64,000 nt of DNA from Nostoc sp. 'Peltigera membranacea cyanobiont' N6 (GTDB lineage Bacteria; Cyanobacteriota; Cyanobacteriia; Cyanobacteriales; Nostocaceae): positions 6,726,501 to 6,790,500 of the forward strand of contig NZ_CP026681.1 in assembly GCF_002949735.1 (NCBI RefSeq), read 5' to 3'. The number at the start of each line of letters is the position of its first letter. The stretch's first letter is position 1. The notes under the pieces are model-generated. The model was given only the letters and a program-made list of their open reading frames with translations. It was not told the DNA's origin and did no database searches. The position numbers were made by a program, and so were the translations under genes. Shown piece by piece: positions 9,238 through 16,226 of the stretch.

Positions 9238-10050
9238 ATGTTCATAATGAACTACAAGTACGCGATACTCTTGGGAATCGTGGCATTCTCCAGTCTTCAA
9301 GCTCCAGCAAAAGCCGGTTCTCTGCTGGGAAGGGCGAATGACTTCGGGGTCTTGGGTGGCTCGACGGTGACTAATACCGGCCCGTCCGTCATCATGCAAT
9401 CTCTGGGTGTCAACGCAGGTTCTTCAGCCACTGGCTTTTCTCCAGGGGTCGGGGTCGTGAACGGAGGGATATTCACATCTGATGCAGTTGCGGCTCTGGC
9501 TCAGATGGATAACAAAAATGCGTACAATTATTTAGCAGCCTTGAGTCGCACTGAGGACTTGACTGGTCTGGATCTGGGTGGAATGACGCTCACACCTGGC
9601 GTCTATTCTTTTAGCTCATCGGCTCAGTTGACAGGAAAACTCACGCTCGACAATCTAGGCGACCCCAATGCGCTCTTCGTTTTCCAGATAGCCAGCACGC
9701 TCACCACCGCAAGCTACTCGTCTGTTGTCACGACCAACGGTGAAGCTCCCAATGTGTTTTTCCAGATTGGCAGCTCCGCGACTCTCGGAACCTACACTCA
9801 GTTCCAGGGAAATATTCTAGCGCTCACGAGCATCACCCTGACTACTGGCGTAAACATTGAGTGCGGTAGAGCCTTGGCGCAAAATGGTGCCGTGACGATG
9901 GATACCAACAAGGTCTCCAGCACCTGCTATACAAAGCCACAAGAAGTAGCAGCAATGGTTCCAGAACCTGACTCATCACTTGGTGTTCTCGGCTCTGGGA
10001 TGGTGGGTCTGTTATTCGCCTTCAGCAAAAGATTTAGAAAAGGGTGGTAG
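9238..10050 (+). CDS. DUF3494 ice-binding-like protein with PEP-CTERM anchor
   Basis: A secreted protein of about 270 residues. A signal peptide (MNYKYAILLGIVAFSSLQ, probable cleavage after APAKA) is followed by a DUF3494 beta-helix domain of the kind found in ice-binding proteins: SLLGRANDFGVLGGSTVTN, ALFVFQIAS, NVFFQIGSSATLGTYTQFQG and ALAQNGAVTMDTN. The C-terminus is a PEP-CTERM signal: VPEPDSS, a hydrophobic stretch, then KRFRKGW. PEP-CTERM proteins are sorted to the cell surface or exopolysaccharide. DUF3494 also occurs in adhesins, so ice binding is not certain. The coding sequence uses more G/C-ending codons than its neighbours, which suggests transfer. ATG 9238 or 9247 is preferred over GTG 9217. 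Confidence 0.82.
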   Translation: MFIMNYKYAILLGIVAFSSLQAPAKAGSLLGRANDFGVLGGSTVTNTGPSVIMQSLGVNAGSSATGFSPGVGVVNGGIFTSDAVAALAQMDNKNAYNYLAALSRTEDLTGLDLGGMTLTPGVYSFSSSAQLTGKLTLDNLGDPNALFVFQIASTLTTASYSSVVTTNGEAPNVFFQIGSSATLGTYTQFQGNILALTSITLTTGVNIECGRALAQNGAVTMDTNKVSSTCYTKPQEVAAMVPEPDSSLGVLGSGMVGLLFAFSKRFRKGW

Positions 10051-10197
10051 GTTGCAAATAGTTTTTTGAAATACTTGATTGGCAAAGAGTGTAGCAATCT
10101 ATGGTAAAAAAAGATAGGTCTGGAATTGTCAATAAGACTTATTTGTTTAAAATGTTACCAGTATTTTACCAAAAGCATAATAATATTTAATTAAATA

Positions 10198-10236
10198 GAG
10201 GGGGATGAGGCGAGCGATGTTCGCCTCATCCCCCTC
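10198..10236. repeat. Perfect 16-bp inverted repeat, terminator-like
   Basis: Arms 10198-10213 and 10221-10236 are perfectly complementary, with a 7-base loop (GCGATGT). The G/C-rich stem (GAGGGGGATGAGGCGA) could end transcription of the DUF3494 gene, but no T-run follows. It could equally be one copy of a dispersed repeat. Confidence 0.7.
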
Positions 10237-10341
10237 TCCTCATACCCGATTATCATTCTTATTAAGACTGTTTTGAGTATTTTAACTGATTGATAAAATG
10301 CACTCTATCTTAAACTCTCATGAATGCCCCACTCCCCACTT

Positions 10342-11142
10342 ATGAAAATTTGGCAGGTTGATTTTTATCGTCGTCCCTCACAAGATGCGTCTGGGCAAGT
10401 TTTCTGGGAGTTGTTGATTTGTGACGCAACTCGCAGCTTTCAATATGAAGCCACCTGTTTGCAATCAGCAGCAAATTCTAGTTGGGTTGCGACTCAACTA
10501 GAATTTGCTGCTGGTGAAAAATTGCCAGATGTAATTCAGGTATTTCGTCCTCAGTCTCTAAGCTTAATTGAGGCGGCTGGACGTAATTTAAGTATTAATG
10601 TCGAACCTACCCGCCACACCTTGGCGTTAAAGCAGTGGTTACAAGAAAAGCAATATCCCTCAACGCTGGATAAACCACCTCCAGCACCATTACCAGAGAA
10701 CCTCTGGGGAGAACAATGGCGTTTTGCGACTCTACCCGCTAGTGATGTAGAAACGAGATTTAGCGATCGCCCCATTCCCATTTTGCACATCCCAGAACAT
10801 CTCAAACCCATCAATTTGGGTTTAGCGTCAACAGTGCCCGTCCCTGGTGTGGTAATTTATGGTGGACGGCAATCGATGCGCCTAGCCCGGTGGTTACAGC
10901 AAGCCCGCCTTGTGGCGTTAAACTATATTTCTGGCGCACCGGATGGCTTAATATTAGAGGCTGGCTTAGTAGATAGGTGGATTGTTGCCACTTTTGAAGA
11001 TCCAGAAGTTACAACAGCAGCCCAAACATATCAACAACGGAAACAGCAAAGTCGAGGATTGCACTTTTTGTTAGTACAGCCAGATGATTCCGGGATCACT
11101 TATAGCGGCTTTTGGTTATTACGGGCAGATGATTCATATTGA
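10342..11142 (+). CDS. Tab2/Atab2-family RNA-binding protein (DUF1092)
   Basis: A 266-residue protein of the Tab2/Atab2 family, which is found in cyanobacteria and plastid-bearing eukaryotes. Recognisable parts are the opening KIWQVDFYRRP, the central EQWRFATLP and RPIPILHIPEHLKP, and the C-terminal GLILEAGLVDRWIVATF and SGFWLLRAD. In algae and plants these proteins bind the psaB mRNA leader and promote photosystem I translation; the cyanobacterial function is less clear. ATG 10342 is preferred over ATG 10324 because conserved sequence begins there. The 3' end overlaps the convergent DUF962-like gene by 9 bp. Confidence 0.85.
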   Translation: MKIWQVDFYRRPSQDASGQVFWELLICDATRSFQYEATCLQSAANSSWVATQLEFAAGEKLPDVIQVFRPQSLSLIEAAGRNLSINVEPTRHTLALKQWLQEKQYPSTLDKPPPAPLPENLWGEQWRFATLPASDVETRFSDRPIPILHIPEHLKPINLGLASTVPVPGVVIYGGRQSMRLARWLQQARLVALNYISGAPDGLILEAGLVDRWIVATFEDPEVTTAAQTYQQRKQQSRGLHFLLVQPDDSGITYSGFWLLRADDSY

Positions 11143-11538
11143 TAGATAATTATTTAATATCTTTTGCTGTTGGCGAATATCGTCTCGATATTTGCCCATT
11201 AAAATCCTGATTAACATTTTACCCAAACAGTAAGAAGCCCGCCAAGAAAAAACAGCATCTTGTAAATCAATATGGCTACGCTCAAATAAAAAATGTCCGG
11301 TTAATCCCAACAATTGAGTTAACGGTAAGCACAAAAGTAACGAAAATTTGTGCAACTTCCAAGCACAAAATAGCAAAGTATAAAAAAATAATATTCCCAG
11401 AATATGGAAAGTAATATTAATTGGATGCTGATGTTTAAGAACAAAAATATCCCAATAGTCAGTAAAAGGGCGCTCCAGAATTTGATTGTTAATTTTATAT
11501 CTCAATCTTTGTGGAGGATTAGAATTGATATTACTCAT
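11134..11538 (-). CDS. DUF962/Mpo1-like small membrane protein
   Basis: A 134-residue integral membrane protein with two hydrophobic segments (FHILGILFFYTLLFCAW and LLLCLPLTQLLGLTGHFLF) and conserved polar motifs LKHQHPINI and FERSHIDLQDAVFSWRA. The pattern of HxHP before the first segment and an ERSHxD block after the second resembles the DUF962/YGL010w (Mpo1-like) family, whose yeast member is a dioxygenase in fatty-acid alpha-oxidation. The histidines that would bind iron are present. The assignment rests on these motifs only. It converges with the Tab2-like gene. Confidence 0.6.
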   Translation of the reverse strand: MSNINSNPPQRLRYKINNQILERPFTDYWDIFVLKHQHPINITFHILGILFFYTLLFCAWKLHKFSLLLCLPLTQLLGLTGHFLFERSHIDLQDAVFSWRASYCLGKMLIRILMGKYRDDIRQQQKILNNYLSI

Positions 11539-11581
11539 AAAATAGATAGTGTGTGAAAAATCAATAGAATTAATTTATACC

Positions 11582-11746
11582 TTAATAGTCATTGTCAGCT
11601 ACACAAATACCTTTACATTTAATACCGTTCGTAGCAGTGCGCTGACAATGAGGACATAGAACTTTTTCGTTTTCTATTTCTTCATTTGTCTTGATACTAG
11701 TGCTTGTCTGTAGCTTGTCTTTTTCAGTCTGGAGTTTTTCACTCAT
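11582..11746 (-). CDS. Small zinc-ribbon-like protein, 54 aa
   Basis: A 54-codon frame from ATG 11746 to TAA 11582. The N-terminal half is charged and probably helical (MSEKLQTEKDKLQTSTSIKT); the C-terminal half carries CPHCQR, then CKGIC, four cysteines and a histidine spaced like a small metal-binding knuckle. It is set apart from its neighbours and has no obvious ribosome-binding site. I do not recognise a named family. The clean separation of a charged helix and a cysteine cluster argues that it is a real gene. Confidence 0.55.
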   Translation of the reverse strand: MSEKLQTEKDKLQTSTSIKTNEEIENEKVLCPHCQRTATNGIKCKGICVADNDY

Positions 11747-11847
11747 AAGAATGGAGAATTTTTAGCTGTTTAAATTTTACAACTCATTTAGAAGTGATGA
11801 TTGATGAGGCACAATTTAATATAGCAAAGTAATCCCTGTGCTGAATA

Positions 11848-11896
11848 GCGATCGCTCACCTTGCCGACACAAACAACCTGAATCCCATTAATATAA
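11848..11896 (-). pseudogene. Fragment homologous to the 3' end of the amidohydrolase gene at 13832-15538
   Basis: These 49 bases align with 13874-13922 at roughly 84% identity. On the minus strand they read YINGIQVVCVGKVSDR, against YINGVRVVCRGEVSDR at the C-terminus of the intact amidohydrolase. Similarity stops at 11896, 18 bp before the IS630-type element. It is therefore a remnant of a second, related amidohydrolase gene or of a partial duplication, left at the border of the insertion. Confidence 0.6.
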
Positions 11897-11987
11897 GTTC
11901 CCTTTCATAGGTATATAGGATTCCTATTTGATTTTTGAAAAAGATTACGAGATAATACGCAAGAGTTTACAAGTGTAAGAGCAGACA

Positions 11988-12527
11988 ATGATAAATCAGC
12001 ATCTACAAACGGCAACACTACCTGGAGGAGTGGCAACTGCGATCGCTGAGTTACAAGATTTTATAGCAGCTTGTCGTGATGCCCGTGAGGCAAGAAAAGC
12101 TTTGGCAGTCAAATTGGTTTACCAAGATTACTTGTACGAAGAAATCCAAGCTATTTTAGATGTGTCTCTAGGCTCGATAACAGGCTGGAAACAAGCCTAT
12201 GAGGAAGATGGAATTAATGGACTGTGCTTGAACTACAAAGGGAGAAAGAGCTACCTGAGTACTCAACAGCAAGAAGAAGTATTGAGTTGGCTGCAAACTA
12301 AAAACTGCTGGGAGCTAGGTGAACTAGAGTACAAATTAGCTTTTGAGTACGACGTAATTTATGAATCAAAGCAAAGTTACTACGACCTGTTTGATGCAGC
12401 AGGAATTAGCTGGAAGAAAACCACAAAATTAAATCCCAAAGCCGACGAGAATGCTGTCGCAGCAAAAAAAAAGAGATTGCAACACTGCTGGCAAACCACC
12501 GAGAGGAAATTGAAACAGGCTTATTGA
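11988..12527 (+). CDS. IS630 transposase, N-terminal frame (OrfA)
   Basis: A 179-residue frame with the DNA-binding half of an IS630 transposase: an HTH (AVKLVYQDYLYEEIQAIL, then VSLGSITGWKQAYEEDG) and a second winged-helix-like part (YLSTQQQEEVLSWLQTKN, KQSYYDLFDAAGISWKKTT). It ends at TGA 12525-12527 shortly after an A9 run. Reading in the -1 frame from that run gives KEIATLLANHREEIETGLL and continues straight into the catalytic frame, so the full transposase of about 360 residues probably arises by programmed frameshifting. Confidence 0.85.
   Translation: MINQHLQTATLPGGVATAIAELQDFIAACRDAREARKALAVKLVYQDYLYEEIQAILDVSLGSITGWKQAYEEDGINGLCLNYKGRKSYLSTQQQEEVLSWLQTKNCWELGELEYKLAFEYDVIYESKQSYYDLFDAAGISWKKTTKLNPKADENAVAAKKKRLQHCWQTTERKLKQAY
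12464..12472 (+). other. A9 slippery run, candidate -1 frameshift site
   Basis: Nine consecutive adenines sit in OrfA (GCA AAA AAA AAG). A -1 slip here restores one continuous transposase frame into OrfB. A-runs of this kind are the known frameshift signal in several two-frame insertion sequences. A plain inactivating indel is the alternative. Confidence 0.65.
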
Positions 12528-13069
12528 GAGTGTTGCTGCTTGATGAATGCCATTTGCTATGGGGAGATTTAAGTGGATATGTTTGGGGGAAAACTGACCA
12601 AGAAATAGCAGTTCCAGTTGTGAACGAACGAGATAAACAGACATACTATGGAGCAGTTGACTATCTCGAACGAGAATTGCTACTAAAAGCCTACGATAGC
12701 GGAAATTCTAAAAATACTATTGATTACCTACAGTATTTGCTAGCTCACTCCCCCAACCAGCGATTGCTAATTTTGTGGGATGGCGCTAGTTATCACCGTT
12801 CCAACGAAGTTCGAGGCTTCTTAGATGAGGTAAATCTTGGTCTACCAGCCGAGCAATGGAAAATACACTGCGTTCGCTTTGCTCCTAATTGTCCAGAACA
12901 AAACCCTATCGAGGATATTTGGTTGCAAGCTAAAACATGGGTTCGACGTTTCTGTGCCTTGATCCCAAAATTCTCGCATTTGAAGTGGATGTTTGAGTGG
13001 TTTATTCGACACACTACCTTTGATTTCCCCACTCTTCAGATGTACGGAGTTTTTTCAAAAATCAAATAG
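12524..13069 (+). CDS. IS630 transposase, catalytic DDE frame (OrfB)
   Basis: A frame of 181 residues carrying the DDE nuclease half of the transposase: the first aspartate in LLLDECHLLWGD, the second in LILWDGASYHRS, and the glutamate in NCPEQNPIEDIWLQAK. It begins in the -1 frame relative to OrfA and overlaps its stop; the TTG at 12524 is a formal start only, and translation most likely enters by frameshift from OrfA. All three catalytic acids are intact. Confidence 0.85.
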   Translation: MRVLLLDECHLLWGDLSGYVWGKTDQEIAVPVVNERDKQTYYGAVDYLERELLLKAYDSGNSKNTIDYLQYLLAHSPNQRLLILWDGASYHRSNEVRGFLDEVNLGLPAEQWKIHCVRFAPNCPEQNPIEDIWLQAKTWVRRFCALIPKFSHLKWMFEWFIRHTTFDFPTLQMYGVFSKIK

Positions 13070-13114
13070 GAGTCCTATATTATATCGATATATCAGATAT
13101 GATATAAATAGAGC

Positions 13115-13456
13115 ATGGGAGAGCAAAGTAAGCCTTTAGTTTGGCTGCATGGTGAAGTTAAAACCCCACCTTTCACTCAAGAAGCACGCATCGAAGCGGG
13201 TGTTCTGCTCAGACAATTACAGGAAGGTGAATCCCTTGAGTTGCCACATTCACGCCCTATGTCAAGTATAGGAATTCACTGTTATGAATTGCGTATTCGA
13301 GATGCAGATAAAAACTGGAGGATTATTTATCGAATTGATAACGATGCAATCTTGATTGTTGAAGTCTTTAATAAAACAACGAGAACAACATCCAAGAAGG
13401 TAATTGAGGTTTGCAAAAAGCGCCTAAGCAAATATGATACCGATCGGCAGGAGTAA
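13115..13456 (+). CDS. higB: RelE/ParE-superfamily (HigB/Gp49-like) toxin
   Basis: A 113-residue toxin of the Gp49/HigB type. Seen are the N-terminal helix segment (ARIEAGVLLRQLQEGE), the core strand CYELRIRDADKNWRIIYRI and the basic C-terminal stretch (KTTRTTSKKVIEVCKKRL). HigB-like toxins are ribosome-dependent mRNA nucleases. The toxin gene precedes the antitoxin gene, the typical higBA order. The insertion sequence ends only 35 bp upstream, and the AT-rich spacer (TATATCGATATATCAGATAT) carries the remaining promoter/operator. Confidence 0.85.
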   Translation: MGEQSKPLVWLHGEVKTPPFTQEARIEAGVLLRQLQEGESLELPHSRPMSSIGIHCYELRIRDADKNWRIIYRIDNDAILIVEVFNKTTRTTSKKVIEVCKKRLSKYDTDRQE

Positions 13457-13460
13457 TGCA

Positions 13461-13775
13461 ATGGATCGAGCTAAGAGAGAACGTTTAGAATCTAAAGGCT
13501 GGAAAATTGGCACAGTTTCAGATTTTTTGGAGTTAACACCCGAAGAAACTATCCTTGTTGAAATTAAGCTAGCTCTCAGCCAAAACTTGAAGGAGCGTCG
13601 GCAAAAATTGATGACTCAAAGTGAACTTGCTGCTAAGATTAGTTCCAGCCAACCTCGGATTGCTAAAGCTGAAAATAGCGATGCTTCAGTATCAATTGAA
13701 TTGTTGATCCGAGCAATGTTAGCAACAGGTGCAACTCCTCAAGATATTGGGCAAGTCATTGCTGATGTGGGGTAA
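13461..13775 (+). CDS. higA: HigA-like Xre-family antitoxin
   Basis: A 104-residue antitoxin. After a short N-terminal part binding the toxin (RLESKGWKIGTVSDFLEL) comes an Xre-type HTH: RQKLMTQSELAAKISSSQPR with IAKAENSDASVSIELLIRAM. It should neutralise HigB and repress the operon. ATG 13461 was chosen because AGGAG stands 8-12 bases before it and it lies just after the higB stop; the frame is open upstream to ATG 13434. Confidence 0.85.
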   Translation: MDRAKRERLESKGWKIGTVSDFLELTPEETILVEIKLALSQNLKERRQKLMTQSELAAKISSSQPRIAKAENSDASVSIELLIRAMLATGATPQDIGQVIADVG

Positions 13776-13831
13776 AAGCAATTCAATACTAAACTCTCAA
13801 ACCTCATCTTTGCGTCTCTGCGTGAGATACT

Positions 13832-15538
13832 TCAACAAGGAAACAAAACAGTTCCCAACTTTTCCCGCCCCAAGCGATCGCTCACTTCACCCCGACAAAC
13901 AACCCGAACCCCATTAATATAAACCGCTTGCACAATTTCATCCGAACCACGCTTAACCATCCGAGGTTCGCCATCTAAAACTGGATCTGATATCTGCACC
14001 TGCGGGCTAATTGGCTGATTTAAAGCATTAGGATCGAGTAAAACTATATCCGCTTTCGCACCAACTTTCAGAACTCCCGTATCCAGACAAAACCAACCAG
14101 CAGGTTCTCCGGTAACGCGGCAAATCGCAGCTTCCGGTGAAAGGAACTTCGTTGCAACTGCTTGTTTGAGCAAAGACAAAGCTCCATCATAGTAGCCCAG
14201 GTTACGCACGTGAGCGCCAGCATCGGTAAAACCAGGCAAAATATAGGGATGCTGCATCATCGCTAAACGGGGTTTTAGGCGATCGTTCGCTCCTGTGGCT
14301 ACCCAGCGTAAATCTGTATCGTATTTTTGTAATGCGTGGATAAATAAATCTACTGGTTCTTGTTGCTTTTGACGAGCAATTTCTGCAAAACTTAATCCTT
14401 GCCAACTTACTTCGGGACAATGAATAACTTCCATCAAATCCAAGCAACGATGGAATGATTTATGCCGTTTACTCAACCATTCTTTACGAAACTGACGACG
14501 AAAAATTTCTGATTCCCATAATTGTTGTCTTTCTTCTCGTGACTGACAGCCATTGAGTTGTGCGCCTGTGGAGAATTCTTCAAATAAGGGAGTCACAGAT
14601 CCATCAGAGTAAATGGTGAAGGGTTCGGTTAAGGTTTGAAAGCGCACATTCCCATTTAGCAGCCGATTCCAAATAAAAAGTAGGGGGGAAAATATTCGCC
14701 ATAGTTTGCGATCGTGTACGGCATCTAAGGCTGAGAGGACAGTTAGCCGCAGTGGTTTTTGTCCAATCCCTGAACCCATCCGCAAAATATCCACAAAGGA
14801 AGCAAGTCGTTGTAAGTTGGGTGTGACTTGAAAAACCCGTTGGCTACGCCGACATAAATCTGCCAACATTGCATATTCTTTAAATTTGGCGTGTTGAGAA
14901 GGAATTGTACAGCCTTGCCATTCTCCACTCATCCGATGCCAGGGAAACATATCAATAGAAATGCCAATAAAGCCAGCCTCTATTGCATCTCTGGCTATGC
15001 GCTGCATAAGTTTTAGTTCAAATTTTGTCGGCTGAACGGTTAAACTGCGTTCTAACCCCATTACATGAGCACGTAAGGCACTGTGTCCAAACATTGGGGC
15101 AACATTGGGGCCAAGGGGTAACTGTTGCAAATGCTGTAAATATTCTGCTGGTGTCTGCCAGGAAACCGACTTTTTCAACCATTTTGCAATCAGCCGATGG
15201 GAAAGTGTCTCTACCCTCTGAAAAATATCAGCTAAGATTTGGGGTTCTGCGATCGCAACAGACAAGCTACAGTTACCAATAACCACGCTGGTAACACCAT
15301 GACGAACTGATTCACTCAATCCTGGTGCAATTTCTAACTCTAAATCGTAATGAGTATGAATATCTATAAATCCAGGTGTCACCCATAACCCAGAAGCATC
15401 AACCACTTCACGGGCTGGGGTAGTTAAGGAGGGTGCAAGGGTGACAATGCGGCCGTTTTGAATGCCAATATTTACGCGCACAGGTAGAGAGCCTAAGCCA
15501 TCGAAAATTAACCCGTTTTGAATCAGCAAGTCTAACAT
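13832..15538 (-). CDS. Amidohydrolase of the N-acyl-D-amino-acid deacylase type
   Basis: A metal-dependent amidohydrolase of 568 residues. Seen: an N-terminal beta-sandwich strand (LLIQNGLIFDGLG), the metal motif PGFIDIHTHYDLE (HxH near residue 61), GVTSVVIGNCSLS, a later TDAGAHVRNLG with a metal-binding aspartate, and the closing sandwich GAKADIVLLDP. This layout matches COG3653 D-aminoacylase-like enzymes, which hydrolyse N-acyl bonds. The exact substrate cannot be read from sequence. It lies 24 bp downstream of the DUF4276 gene on the same strand, possibly by chance. A related C-terminal fragment sits at 11848-11896. Confidence 0.8.
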   Translation of the reverse strand: MLDLLIQNGLIFDGLGSLPVRVNIGIQNGRIVTLAPSLTTPAREVVDASGLWVTPGFIDIHTHYDLELEIAPGLSESVRHGVTSVVIGNCSLSVAIAEPQILADIFQRVETLSHRLIAKWLKKSVSWQTPAEYLQHLQQLPLGPNVAPMFGHSALRAHVMGLERSLTVQPTKFELKLMQRIARDAIEAGFIGISIDMFPWHRMSGEWQGCTIPSQHAKFKEYAMLADLCRRSQRVFQVTPNLQRLASFVDILRMGSGIGQKPLRLTVLSALDAVHDRKLWRIFSPLLFIWNRLLNGNVRFQTLTEPFTIYSDGSVTPLFEEFSTGAQLNGCQSREERQQLWESEIFRRQFRKEWLSKRHKSFHRCLDLMEVIHCPEVSWQGLSFAEIARQKQQEPVDLFIHALQKYDTDLRWVATGANDRLKPRLAMMQHPYILPGFTDAGAHVRNLGYYDGALSLLKQAVATKFLSPEAAICRVTGEPAGWFCLDTGVLKVGAKADIVLLDPNALNQPISPQVQISDPVLDGEPRMVKRGSDEIVQAVYINGVRVVCRGEVSDRLGREKLGTVLFPC

Positions 15539-15562
15539 AATTGTTTGTTGCCCTTGTTTGCT

Positions 15563-16222
15563 CTACTCCCCACTTAAACGTCGAAGCTGATCTCGAAAAT
15601 AGCAGAAACTTGGTGATTGATTATTGCCAATGTCCATAAGGGGAGATATCCTTTCAGCCCAAGTTGCTTTCTCTTTACCAATTGCCTGATAAGCAAGTTT
15701 AGACAACTTTTGGCGACCACCGGAATATACTGCGTCAGCTAACTTCTCCCATGTGCCACAAATCTCATCGTTGGTGTATGAATTTAGAACTGCTTGTTTT
15801 GCACTCGGATAAGCTGCCTTCACTGCTGCTAAATCACCCAAGTACCATGCTTCTCCTTCCTCAATAGCAATACAAAATTGTGTCTTTGGCTTAGGATTAC
15901 AAGAATTTACGAGTTCAAGTAGTTCTTTTCGAAAAGCACTCAGGCATCGGTCATCAAGATCGCAAATGATTATCAGGACAGCATGATAATCAGGGGGATA
16001 ACTGGCAAATGTATTGCCGTAGCCTTGAATAAGTCGTGGTAACTGGTCGAGCAGAATTCGTTTTTTGGGATCAGAAGTAGATGTTAGATTTTTAGGAATA
16101 CGCCCTATTCCTTTGTAATGATGGATATTAAATGTGTGTTGTTCGGTGTTAATAATTTTTGGGACAAGAATCTCAAGAGCAATTTTACCGGAAATATCCT
16201 CAACGAGTATCTCAAAGTGCAT
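15563..16222 (-). CDS. DUF4276 (Toprim-like) protein, partner of the adjacent ATPase
   Basis: A 219-residue protein of the DUF4276 family, which is thought to have a Toprim-like nuclease fold. Acidic motifs fit such a site: MHFEILVEDISGKIALE at the N-terminus, LIIICDLDDRCL in the middle and CIAIEEGEAWYLGD. The C-terminal GTWEKLADAVY, KATWAERISP and NQSPSFCYFRDQL are characteristic of the family. ATG 16222 follows the ATPase stop by 4 bp, indicating translational coupling. AAA ATPase plus Toprim-like nuclease pairs are a recurring arrangement in phage-defence systems (OLD, PARIS, AbiL-like). A defence role is inferred from this. Confidence 0.75.
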   Translation of the reverse strand: MHFEILVEDISGKIALEILVPKIINTEQHTFNIHHYKGIGRIPKNLTSTSDPKKRILLDQLPRLIQGYGNTFASYPPDYHAVLIIICDLDDRCLSAFRKELLELVNSCNPKPKTQFCIAIEEGEAWYLGDLAAVKAAYPSAKQAVLNSYTNDEICGTWEKLADAVYSGGRQKLSKLAYQAIGKEKATWAERISPLMDIGNNQSPSFCYFRDQLRRLSGE

Positions 16223-16226
16223 ATAC

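Larger units (their letters stand above)
11914..13079 (+). mobile_element. IS630-family insertion sequence, about 1.17 kb
   Basis: The element is bounded by inverted repeats of 29 bp, 11914-11942 and 13051-13079, which match at 28 positions (outer ends TATAGGATTCC and TATAGGACTCC). Both ends begin with TA, as expected of IS630/Tc1 elements that duplicate a TA target. Inside are two overlapping transposase frames joined by a likely -1 frameshift. Both ends and all catalytic motifs are present, so it may be active. It lies 18 bp from a truncated amidohydrolase fragment on one side and 35 bp from higB on the other. Confidence 0.88.

Noticed and set aside
13729..13917. 62-codon plus-strand frame after higA
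   Set aside because: Antisense to the 3' end of the amidohydrolase gene and without any motif.
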